NCBI RefSeq assembly: GCF_902859705.1
Contig: NZ_CADIJO010000023.1
Location: forward strand, 27,473-91,472
Origin: Achromobacter deleyi
GTDB taxonomy: Bacteria; Pseudomonadota; Gammaproteobacteria; Burkholderiales; Burkholderiaceae_B
Length of the DNA stretch: 64,000 nucleotides
Direction: 5' to 3'
Shown: piece by piece, positions 25,770 to 33,282 of the stretch
Numbering within the stretch: the first letter of the stretch is position 1
Layout: each line of letters opens with the position of its first letter
The notes under the pieces: generated by a model
Databases searched by the model: none
What the model saw: only the letters and a program-made list of their open reading frames with translations
Told to the model about the DNA's origin: nothing
Made by a program: the position numbers and the translations under genes

Positions 25770-26933
25770 TCAGGCTCCGGCCAGCTCGGATTCGCGGGTA
25801 TCGACTGCTTCCCGCGGCTCGTCGCCGTCCAGCCGGTAGGTCGTGAAGCGGCGGTTGCTGGCCGGCATGGGCGCGATTTCCATCAGGCCCAGCGCTGGCT
25901 CCATCACGATCATGGCGACCGTGGCGGTCAGGTTGCCGCCGTCGCCGTGACGTTCGGGCCGGCAGACGGAATAGGGCGCCAGGAAGTCGTCGAACAGCGC
26001 GGCCTTGACGCCTTCGCGGTCCAGGAGGCGGCCCTGGGCTTGCAGCAGCCGGCGCACGCGCCAGTCGCGGTAGAAGCTTTCGGGCACGTGGGGAATGCCG
26101 GTGTCGCGCAGCTTGGCCAGGGCAATGGGGCCGACCCAGTGGTTGGCGTGCACGATCAGGCCGTCGTCGGGGTACAGCGGAAAGGCCTCGTCCGGCGCGC
26201 ATTCGAAGTCGATGCCGAACCCGGCGGCCGACGCGATCATGATGTTGTTCGAGCAGGACTTGGGCGTGGTGGCCACGACCTTGGCGGCCAGGGCGAAGTG
26301 TTCCTGTTCCAGCACCTTGCGGCGGATCAGGCCCAGGGGCACGCCCAGGGTCTTGTAGTCGCGCTCGCATTCCAGGTAGTTGGCGGTGATGGAGACGCCC
26401 GCGGCGTTCAGCCCGCTGCGGGCCAGGCCGCCGGCTTCGACAAAGGTCAGGTAGTCGGGCCCGTGGTCCTGGCGCACTCGCAGCACGACGCCGGTGGCCG
26501 CGCATTCGGCGCGCCAGTCCCAGTTCTGCGCGTGGATCAGGTTGCCCGAGGCGCTGCGCTCGGGCAGCAGGATGGCCCCGGTGCAGCCGTCGTCGGCCTC
26601 GTCGTCGGGATTGGCCGTGCTGCTTTGGGCCCGCGCCAGCGCCATGACTTCGGTGCGGGCGTTGATCATGACGATGTCTTCGAAGGGCACGTCGGCGCCC
26701 TGGGCGATGCCGCGCATTTCTTCGACGTAGCGTTCGTCGAAGTCGGCGATGCGGCGGGCGTAGTCGGATATCAACGCCGTCTTTTGCGCGGCGCCCATGC
26801 CGAATGCGTCCAGCGCCCCGCCGTACAGGGCCGCGCTTTGGCGGATGCGGGGTTGCAGTGCCTGCCCATACTGGCGGCCGCGGCTTTCAGGGCCGCCGGT
26901 CAACGTAACGCAGGGAAAGGGAGTGATTGCCAT
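25770..26933 (-). CDS. C45-family (acyl-CoA:6-aminopenicillanic acid acyltransferase-like) hydrolase
   Basis: This 387-residue Ntn-hydrolase-type protein has the DDGCTGA motif with Cys117 as probable autocatalytic cleavage point and nucleophile, equivalent to Cys103 in the fungal penicillin acyltransferase. MAITPFPCVTLTGGPESRG at the start and GLNAAGVSITANYLE in the core match the family. Bacterial relatives are mostly uncharacterised amide/acyl hydrolases. AAGGAAGG precedes the ATG. It is the first gene of a seven-gene operon with a peptide importer and amidase, which supports hydrolysis of an imported N-acyl compound. Penicillin synthesis is not implied. Confidence 0.88.
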   Translation of the reverse strand: MAITPFPCVTLTGGPESRGRQYGQALQPRIRQSAALYGGALDAFGMGAAQKTALISDYARRIADFDERYVEEMRGIAQGADVPFEDIVMINARTEVMALARAQSSTANPDDEADDGCTGAILLPERSASGNLIHAQNWDWRAECAATGVVLRVRQDHGPDYLTFVEAGGLARSGLNAAGVSITANYLECERDYKTLGVPLGLIRRKVLEQEHFALAAKVVATTPKSCSNNIMIASAAGFGIDFECAPDEAFPLYPDDGLIVHANHWVGPIALAKLRDTGIPHVPESFYRDWRVRRLLQAQGRLLDREGVKAALFDDFLAPYSVCRPERHGDGGNLTATVAMIVMEPALGLMEIAPMPASNRRFTTYRLDGDEPREAVDTRESELAGA

Positions 26934-26960
26934 CTGTCCTTCCTTTTGTATTTTGTTGCT

Positions 26961-26971
26961 GTGTAATACAC
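26961..26971. promoter_or_regulatory. Palindromic GntR-type operator
   Basis: GTGTA-A-TACAC is a perfect 11-base palindrome between the divergent C45-hydrolase and GntR genes. Its size and GT/AC ends fit FCD-class GntR operators. It lies 28-38 bases upstream of the hydrolase ATG and overlaps the predicted -10 box, so binding would block that promoter. Confidence 0.5.
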
Positions 26972-26997
26972 TAAATACCGCTGTGATCCCCTGTCAA
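26968..26997 (-). promoter_or_regulatory. Predicted promoter of the amide/peptide operon
   Basis: On the minus strand a perfect -35 TTGACA (26992-26997) is followed after 18 bases by TAGTGT (26968-26973), a weak -10 matching 3 of 6. The -10 overlaps the palindromic operator. The -35 is convincing; the exact -10 is less so. Confidence 0.45.
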
Positions 26998-27145
26998 TCG
27001 GTTTTATGGGGCGATATATGAAATCTAGGGAAAACGTGTACGACCGCGAAGGACACCGCAGGGCAGCGCGCGGCGCCCCGGGCAAGCACGCGCTTGCGCC
27101 GGCAGGTCGGGCATGGATAATCCTTCGGCAAAGGAGCGCGACGCC

Positions 27146-28018
27146 ATGCAAGAGCTGAGTCCCTTACAGATCGAAGTCGCCCGCAAGCTGACCGCCCTGA
27201 TCCAGAGCGGCCGCTGGCAGGTGGGCGAGCGGCTGTCGGATCTGCGCCTGGCGCAGGAACTGAAAGTGTCGCGCTCGCCGATTCGCCAGGCGCTGAACCT
27301 GTTGACGCGCCAGGGCCTGTTGGCCTACACGGCAGGCAAGGGCTACCGGCTGGAACGCGAGCCCGCCAGCGACGAAAGCCTGGATGCGCTGGTGCCGCAT
27401 TCCGAATCCGAAAGCCTGTACGGCGAATTGATGAGCGCACGGGCTGACGGCCGGCTGGGCGCCGAGGTGTCCGAAGCGCAGCTGGTCGAACAGTTTCAGG
27501 TCACGCGGGGCGCGCTGCGGCGTGCGCTGATGCGCCTGGCCACCGAAGGGCTGGCCGAACGCCTGCCGGGCCACGGCTGGCATTTCGCCGAAACGCTGGA
27601 CAACGAGCAGGCGGTCAACGAAAGCTATGAATTCCGCCTGATCGTCGAATGCAGCGCGCTGACGGCGCCGGGCTATCACGCGCCGCCGGACCAACTGACC
27701 GCCTTGCAGCGCGAGCAGGGCGAAATACTGCAGATGCCGGTGGCGCAATTGCAGCGCGACGTCTGGTTCAACGCCAACGCCAATTTTCATGAAACGCTGG
27801 CGTCGTGGTCGAACAACCGCTTTCTGACCGAGGCGGTGCGGCGCCAGAATTCGCTGCGGCGCATGACGGAATACGCCAATTTCGGGTATCTCGCCGAGGT
27901 GCACATCCGCCAGGCCTGTACCGACCATCTGGGGATCCTGGCGGCGCTGGCCGAGGGGGACCGGGATTATGCGGCGGCGCTGCTCAAGCGCCACATCACG
28001 CGGGCGGCGGATATCTGA
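27146..28018 (+). CDS. GntR/FCD regulator with two tandem winged-helix domains
   Basis: The 290-residue protein starts at the ATG with AAAGGAG 10 bases upstream; an ATG 33 bases earlier has no such site. Residues 1-71 form a normal GntR winged helix (RLAQELKVSRSPIRQALNLL). Residues about 88-148 form a second, slightly diverged one (QLVEQFQVTRGALRRALMRL). Residues about 155-285 are an FCD ligand-binding domain with E-x-R and Asp/His positions for a metal. FadR-type proteins normally have only one DNA-binding domain. It is divergent from the C45-hydrolase operon and is its likely repressor. Confidence 0.88.
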   Translation: MQELSPLQIEVARKLTALIQSGRWQVGERLSDLRLAQELKVSRSPIRQALNLLTRQGLLAYTAGKGYRLEREPASDESLDALVPHSESESLYGELMSARADGRLGAEVSEAQLVEQFQVTRGALRRALMRLATEGLAERLPGHGWHFAETLDNEQAVNESYEFRLIVECSALTAPGYHAPPDQLTALQREQGEILQMPVAQLQRDVWFNANANFHETLASWSNNRFLTEAVRRQNSLRRMTEYANFGYLAEVHIRQACTDHLGILAALAEGDRDYAAALLKRHITRAADI

Positions 28019-28063
28019 GGGGTGGCGATCGCAGGGGCGGCTTGCGGCCCGGCCTTCGACCGA

Positions 28064-28891
28064 TTACGTCGTGGCTTGAGATTGCGGTTGGCGCGGCGGC
28101 GCCCGGTGCTGCGGCGCCAACGGGCAGGCCGCGCAGTACTGCGCCGTGGGCAGCAGGTGGTACAGGCAGCATTCGCGATGCAGGGTAACGGCCGGGCCGT
28201 CGCCGCGCGATATCCGGGGCGGCAGGCACAAGGGGTTGTCGCGTTCCTGGCAGGCCGGGCCCCACGTGGATTCGTGCAGCAACTGCTGGCGGTCTTGCGC
28301 GGCATGCGGCGCGGCGCCGTGGGTTTCCATCGCTTTCAGCACGGCTTCCAGGTAGCGCACCGCGCCGCCCCAGACTGTTTTGCGCGGCAGGCGGCTGGCC
28401 TGGAACAGCGCGTCGGCCAGCAGGCGCAGGTGGTCCCAGACCAGCGGACCGTAGCGGTGCCAGACGTCGGACGGTGCGTGGACGGGCGCTTCGGCGCGGC
28501 GGGTGCCGATGCTGCCAGCGGTACTGGCAGGACCCCCGTCCTTGGCATCGCCCAGGTCGGCAATCAGGAAGCGCACCGGCGCACCCGTGTCATCGAGTTC
28601 CAGCCGCATGGCGTCGGCGGCCATCGGCAAGGGCCGGCACGCACCGCTGGCGGCGGCCACCACCGGCGGCAGCAGCGCCCACAGATAACGCATGGCCCAG
28701 GCCGAGGCCACCGCGCGCGGATCGGCATCCGACCAGTGGCGGCGGTGGCGCGCCAATGCCTCGCCCAGCCAGCCCGCATCTTGCAGCAACGCGCCCGCCG
28801 ACCGTTCACCGGCGCGGGAGGGCGCAAGCTGCACGGACTCGGCGTAGACACGCCATTCTTCGCGGAAATAGGGCTGCAGGAACGCGATCAT
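28064..28891 (-). CDS. fhuF: FhuF-like siderophore-iron reductase
   Basis: The 275-residue protein ends with the [2Fe-2S] ligand pattern C-C-x10-C-x2-C (ECCLYHLLPTAQYCAAC), the hallmark of FhuF ferric-siderophore reductases. The N-terminal domain (MIAFLQPYF, LWALLPPVV) also fits the family. I chose the ATG at 28891 because it gives the usual length (about 262) and a family-like start; a TTG 63 bases upstream is possible. It reduces Fe(III) in siderophores in the cytoplasm so that iron is released. It is convergent with the GntR gene and lies 12 kb from the FecI/FecR/receptor unit it may serve. Confidence 0.85.
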   Translation of the reverse strand: MIAFLQPYFREEWRVYAESVQLAPSRAGERSAGALLQDAGWLGEALARHRRHWSDADPRAVASAWAMRYLWALLPPVVAAASGACRPLPMAADAMRLELDDTGAPVRFLIADLGDAKDGGPASTAGSIGTRRAEAPVHAPSDVWHRYGPLVWDHLRLLADALFQASRLPRKTVWGGAVRYLEAVLKAMETHGAAPHAAQDRQQLLHESTWGPACQERDNPLCLPPRISRGDGPAVTLHRECCLYHLLPTAQYCAACPLAPQHRAPPRQPQSQATT

Positions 28892-29044
28892 GCGGGGGCC
28901 GGGATCGAAGCGGGCAAAGCAGGCAAGCGTAAAGACAAAGCGGCGGCGGTGCAAATCGGCGGCATAGCCATATAACGTTTGGTTCGTTCGCGGCGGGCCG
29001 GGCCGGCGCTATCTTTTTCGTTTCCGCTACTCAGGCCGGCACCC

Positions 29045-30370
29045 ATGGCTGCGCAACGTCAATTGAAGCTGGGCGCGTTCATGCGCCCGGTCAGTATCCA
29101 CACCGGCGCGTGGCGCTACCCCGGCGCTCATCGCGACGCCAATTTCAATTTCGAACATCTCAAGCGCTACGCCCAGACGCTGGAAAGGGCCAAGTTCGAC
29201 GCCTTCTTCATGGCCGACCACCTGGCGCTGCTGAACATGCCCATCGAGGCGCTCAAGCGCAGCCATACCGCCACGTCGTTCGAGCCGTTCACGCTGCTGT
29301 CCGCATTGAGCCAGGCCACCGAGCGCCTGGGGCTGGTGGCCACGGCGTCCACCACGTTCGACGAACCGTTTCACGTGGCCCGGCGCTTCGCGTCGCTGGA
29401 CCACCTGAGCGGCGGCCGGGCGGGCTGGAACATCGTCACCACGTCCAACCCCGACGCCGCGCTGAATTTCGGCCGCACCGAGCAGCCGGACCACGCCCAC
29501 CGTTACGCCCGTGCCCGCGAGTTCTACGACGTGGTGACGGGCCTGTGGGACAGCTGGGCCGACGACGCCTTCATCCGCGATGCGGACAGCGGCATCTATT
29601 TCGACCCGTCGCGGCTGCGCGCCGTGAATCACCAGGGCGAACACCTGTCGGTGCGCGGGCCGCTGCACATTGCGCGGCCAGTGCAGGGCTGGCCGGTGAT
29701 CGTGCAGGCCGGCGCGTCCGAACCGGGCCGCCAGCTGGCCGCCGAAACCGCCGAGGTCGTCTTTGCCGCGGCGGGCACGTTGCAGGACGGCCAGCGCTTC
29801 TATGCGGACGTGAAAGGCCGCATGGACAAGCTGGGCCGCCACCGCGACCACTTGAAGATCCTGCCCGGCGTGCTGGTGGTGGTGGGCGACACCGACGCCG
29901 AGGCTCGCGCCATCCGCGCCAAGCTGGACAGCCTGGTGCACTACGAAAGCGCCATCGCGTCGCTGTCCATCGCCCTGGGCTGTGACGCGTCGCGCTTTGA
30001 CCCCGACGCGCCGCTGCCGCCGCTGCCCGAGACCAACGCCAGCAAAAGCAGCCAGGAACGCGTGCTGCGCCTGGCCGAGCGCGAATCGCTGACCGTGCGG
30101 CAACTGGCCCAGCGCCTGGGCGGCTACGGCGGGCTGGCCATGGTGGGCACGGCCGCGCACATCGCCGACCAGATGCAGGAATGGCTGGAAACCGAAGGGT
30201 CCGACGGTTTCAACGTCATGTTCCCGTGGCTGCCGGGCGGGCTGGACGCCTTTGCCGGGCAGGTCGTGCCGGAACTGCAGCGGCGGGGGATCTTCCGGCG
30301 CGAGTATGAAGGCCGCACGCTGCGCGAGAATCTGGGGCTGCCGCGGCCGGTTAACCGGCATTTTGCGTAG
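29045..30370 (+). CDS. LLM-class flavin-dependent monooxygenase, NtaA/SnaA/DszA type (second copy)
   Basis: This 441-residue FMN-dependent monooxygenase is paralogous to the one at 3651-5036. Shared blocks include LKLGAF at the start, SGGRAGWNIVT in the core and PWLPGGLDAF near the end. The start at 29045 begins the conserved LKLGAF strand; an upstream TTG-initiated extension is non-homologous. It is divergent from the fhuF-like gene and convergent with the sulfate permease genes, so it is probably transcribed alone. By location next to sbp-cysTW it may belong to sulfur acquisition, but nothing in the sequence fixes the substrate. Confidence 0.87.
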   Translation: MAAQRQLKLGAFMRPVSIHTGAWRYPGAHRDANFNFEHLKRYAQTLERAKFDAFFMADHLALLNMPIEALKRSHTATSFEPFTLLSALSQATERLGLVATASTTFDEPFHVARRFASLDHLSGGRAGWNIVTTSNPDAALNFGRTEQPDHAHRYARAREFYDVVTGLWDSWADDAFIRDADSGIYFDPSRLRAVNHQGEHLSVRGPLHIARPVQGWPVIVQAGASEPGRQLAAETAEVVFAAAGTLQDGQRFYADVKGRMDKLGRHRDHLKILPGVLVVVGDTDAEARAIRAKLDSLVHYESAIASLSIALGCDASRFDPDAPLPPLPETNASKSSQERVLRLAERESLTVRQLAQRLGGYGGLAMVGTAAHIADQMQEWLETEGSDGFNVMFPWLPGGLDAFAGQVVPELQRRGIFRREYEGRTLRENLGLPRPVNRHFA

Positions 30371-30391
30371 GGCTTCCCTGCCTGGCGGGTG

Positions 30392-31201
30392 TCACAGCGG
30401 CGGCCGCTGCCTTTCCATGACCGTCTTCACCACCAGCGTCAGCAACGCCATGCAGGCCAACAGCGCCGCGGCGGTGAAGGCGGCCACCGTCTTGTAGTCG
30501 TCGTTGAGCTGTTCGATCAGCAGCGGCAGCGTCAGCGTCTTGCCGCGGATGGCGCCGGCCACGACCGACACGGCGCCGAACTCGCCGACCGCGCGGGCGT
30601 TGGTGATGACGGCGCCGTACAGCAGGCCCCATTTGATGTTGGGCAGCGTGACGCGGCGGAAGATCTGCCAGCCGCCGGCGCCCAGCGTCAGCGCGGCCTG
30701 TTCCTCTTCGGGTCCTTGCGCCTGCATCAGCGGAATCAGGATGCGCGCAACAAAGGGCGAGGTCACGAAGATCGTCACCATGACGATGCCGGGCCAGGCG
30801 AACATCAGCTGCACGCCATGGCCGTTCAGCCAGCGGCCGAACGCGCCTTCCAGCCCGTAGACCACCAGGTAGCACAGGCCGGCCACGACGGGGGAGGTGG
30901 CGTAGGGGATGTCGACCAGCGCGATCAGCACGCGCCGCCCGCGAAAGTCGTAGCGTGTGACGCACCAGGCCAGCAGCACGCCGAACACCAGGTTCACCGG
31001 CACGCTGATGACGGCGGCCAGCAAGGTCAGGCCGATGGCCGCGCGCATGTCGCTGCTGCCCAGGTTCTGCACCAGGGCCGTCCAGCCGCCGACGATGACC
31101 CGGGTGAAGATCAGGCTGAGCGGCAGCACCAGCAGCAACAGGGCGGCGAGAAGGCCCGCGGCGATCAGCAGGCGGCGCGGCCAGGGGGAATCCGGGCGCA
31201 T
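30392..31201 (-). CDS. cysW: Sulfate ABC transporter permease CysW
   Basis: This 269-residue inner-membrane permease is clearly of the CysW type: about six helices, a conserved DIPYATSPVVAGL stretch, and the EAA loop EEEQAALTLGAGGWQIFRRVTLPNI. Its start follows the cysT stop by three bases. By family knowledge it pairs with CysT to form the sulfate/thiosulfate channel energised by CysA. No cysA gene follows; the next gene is convergent and unrelated. Confidence 0.92.
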   Translation of the reverse strand: MRPDSPWPRRLLIAAGLLAALLLLVLPLSLIFTRVIVGGWTALVQNLGSSDMRAAIGLTLLAAVISVPVNLVFGVLLAWCVTRYDFRGRRVLIALVDIPYATSPVVAGLCYLVVYGLEGAFGRWLNGHGVQLMFAWPGIVMVTIFVTSPFVARILIPLMQAQGPEEEQAALTLGAGGWQIFRRVTLPNIKWGLLYGAVITNARAVGEFGAVSVVAGAIRGKTLTLPLLIEQLNDDYKTVAAFTAAALLACMALLTLVVKTVMERQRPPL

Positions 31202-31204
31202 GCG

Positions 31205-32047
31205 TCAGACCCCCGCCACGCGCTGCCACGGCAACAGGCGGCCCTGCAACACCTGCAAGGCAAACAACAGCAGCAGCGACGCAGCCAGCACGACGGTGGC
31301 GATGGCGGCCGCGGCCGGGTAGTTGTATTCGGCCAGGCGGCTGAAGATCATCAGGGACGTCACTTCGGTCTTGTAGGGGATGTTGCCGGCGATCATCACG
31401 ACCGCGCCGAACTCGCCCAGGCTGCGGATGAAGGCCTGCGAGCCGCCGGTGAACAGCGCCGGCACCAGCGCGGGCAGCAGCACGCGCCAGGCCACCTGGC
31501 GGCCGCTGGCGCCCAGGGTGCGCGCGGCCTCTTCGTATTCGGTGCCGATGTCGGCCAGCACCGGCTGCACCGAGCGCACCACAAATGGCAGGCTGGTGAA
31601 GATCATGGCGATGACCAGGCCGGGAAAGGCGTAGGAAATCTTGATGCCCAGCGGCGCGAAGAACTGGCCGACCCAGCCGCCCGGCGCCAGCAGCACCGAC
31701 AGCGTCAGTCCGGCCACCGCGGTCGGCAGGGCAAAGGGCAGGTCCACGGCCGCGTCCAGCAGCGCGCGGCCCGGAAAGCGGTAGCGCACCAGGATCCACG
31801 CCAGCAGCAAGCCCACCGCCAGCACCACGGCGGTGGAATAGGCGGCCGACAGCAGCGTGACGCGGTAGCTGGCCAGCACCCGCGGGTCGGTCACCGCCTG
31901 CCAATACTGGCCCCAGCTCATCTGGCTGCTGTACAGCGGCAGCGCGGACAAGGGCAGCAGGATGACCAGCGTGATGAACAGGCTGCTGACCCCGAAGCTC
32001 AGCCCGAAACCGGGCAGCGTGGGGTGCTGGCGAAAGAACTTAGGCAT
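31205..32047 (-). CDS. cysT: Sulfate ABC transporter permease CysT (CysU)
   Basis: This 280-residue permease begins with LPGFGLSFGVSSLFITLVIL and carries the DLPFALPTAVAGL and EEAARTLGASGRQVAWRVLLP blocks characteristic of CysT. About six transmembrane helices are visible. It lies between the sulfate-binding protein gene (77 bases upstream) and cysW (3 bases downstream), the standard order. Confidence 0.92.
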   Translation of the reverse strand: MPKFFRQHPTLPGFGLSFGVSSLFITLVILLPLSALPLYSSQMSWGQYWQAVTDPRVLASYRVTLLSAAYSTAVVLAVGLLLAWILVRYRFPGRALLDAAVDLPFALPTAVAGLTLSVLLAPGGWVGQFFAPLGIKISYAFPGLVIAMIFTSLPFVVRSVQPVLADIGTEYEEAARTLGASGRQVAWRVLLPALVPALFTGGSQAFIRSLGEFGAVVMIAGNIPYKTEVTSLMIFSRLAEYNYPAAAAIATVVLAASLLLLFALQVLQGRLLPWQRVAGV

Positions 32048-32124
32048 GCGGACCCGAACGAAAATGCGCCGGCCACCCCGTCGTGGGGCAGCCGGCTGTC
32101 ATGGCGAATGGCAAGGGCGGGGTG

Positions 32125-33141
32125 TCAGCGCCCGGCGCCCAGCAGTTGGTCCAGCACGCCGTTGGCGGCGAAGTGGGTCTTGGTGATCTGGTCCCAAGAA
32201 CCCAGCACGTCTTGCGGGTTGATCAGGCGGATGGCCGGAAAGCGGCTGGCGCTGGCCTTGACCGCCTCGGCGTCGTGGACGCGGTAGTTGAAATCGGTCA
32301 ACAGTTTCTGGATGGCGGGCGAGTACTGGAATTGCAGGTAGGCCTCGGCCACCTTGCGCGTGCCTTTCTCGTCGGCCACCTTGTCCACCACGGCCACGGG
32401 GAATTCAGCCAGCACGCTGACCGGCGGCACCACCACTTCAAAGCCCTGGGCCTTGAATTCGTCGCCCTGGGCGATGTTGTTGACCTCGGATTCGAAGGTC
32501 AGGAGCGCGTCGCCCTGGTTGTTCTGGGCAAACGCCACGGTGGCGCCGCGCCCGCCGGTGGGAAAGCTTTCGACGTTCTTGAGCAGCTTGCCGACGAAGG
32601 CGCGGGTCTGGGCGTCGTCGCCCTTGAACTTCTCGTGGGCGTAGAGCCAGGCGCCCAGGTAGGAATAGCGCGCGTTGCCGGACGTCTTGGGGTTGGGGAA
32701 CACCAGCTTGACGTCATCGCGCACCAGGTCGTCCCAGGTCTTGATGTTCTTGGGGTTGCCGCTGCGCACCAGGAAGGCGATGGTGCTGTAGTAGGGCGAG
32801 CTGTTGTTGGCGAACTTCTTCTGCCAGTCGGCGGCCAGGAGCTTGTTCTGCGCCAGGATGTCCACGTCGGGCACCTGGTTGAAGGTGACCACGTCGGCCT
32901 TCAGGCCCTGGATGATGGACTGCGCCTGGCGCGAGGTGCCGGCGAACGACTGTTCGATGCTGACGTCCTGCCCCGTCTTGGCCTTCCAGTCGGCCTGGAA
33001 CTTGGGGTTGATGGCGGCGAACAGCTCGCGCGCGATGTCGTAGGACGTATTGAGCAGGGCCTGGGGCGCTTGCTGTGCGTGGGCCGGGGCAGCGGCCAGG
33101 GCCGTCAGCGTCAGGGCCGAGGCGAGCAGTCGTTGGAACAA
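32125..33141 (-). CDS. sbp: Periplasmic sulfate-binding protein
   Basis: The protein is of the Sbp/CysP family, with LLNTSYDIARELFAAINPKF, the QSFAGTSRQAQ ligand loop and FPNPKTSGNARYSYL. I place the start at a TTG (33141), which has GGAG 7 bases upstream and gives a clean signal peptide (MFQRLLASALTLTALA, cut after AHA) and 338 residues, normal for Sbp. An ATG at 33225 adds 28 residues of unrelated sequence and lacks a ribosome binding site. It supplies sulfate to CysT/CysW. Confidence 0.9.
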   Translation of the reverse strand: MFQRLLASALTLTALAAAPAHAQQAPQALLNTSYDIARELFAAINPKFQADWKAKTGQDVSIEQSFAGTSRQAQSIIQGLKADVVTFNQVPDVDILAQNKLLAADWQKKFANNSSPYYSTIAFLVRSGNPKNIKTWDDLVRDDVKLVFPNPKTSGNARYSYLGAWLYAHEKFKGDDAQTRAFVGKLLKNVESFPTGGRGATVAFAQNNQGDALLTFESEVNNIAQGDEFKAQGFEVVVPPVSVLAEFPVAVVDKVADEKGTRKVAEAYLQFQYSPAIQKLLTDFNYRVHDAEAVKASASRFPAIRLINPQDVLGSWDQITKTHFAANGVLDQLLGAGR

Positions 33142-33229
33142 AGGGCTTCTCCGGAAAGAGTGGGCGTGAAAGACAGGCGGCAGGGCCGCGTCCCGACCCT
33201 GCATGATGCGCAAGGCCGTCGCCATCCGG

Positions 33230-33254
33230 AAATATTCAATTACTTTTAGCTAAT
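33230..33254 (-). promoter_or_regulatory. AT-rich probable sbp promoter / CysB region
   Basis: A 25-base AT-rich patch containing TTAGCTAA stands out from the flanking GC-rich DNA, about 90-110 bases upstream of the proposed TTG start. A promoter and CysB-type activator site are expected here. Boxes could not be assigned with confidence. Confidence 0.35.
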
Positions 33255-33282
33255 AGCCGGGCGTTGGGTGGCACCGCCGGGG

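Noticed and set aside
30389..32287. Long plus-strand open frame opposite cysW and cysT
   Set aside because: It is rich in Gln/His/Arg repeats typical of antisense frames in GC-rich DNA; the opposite strand encodes clear sulfate permeases.
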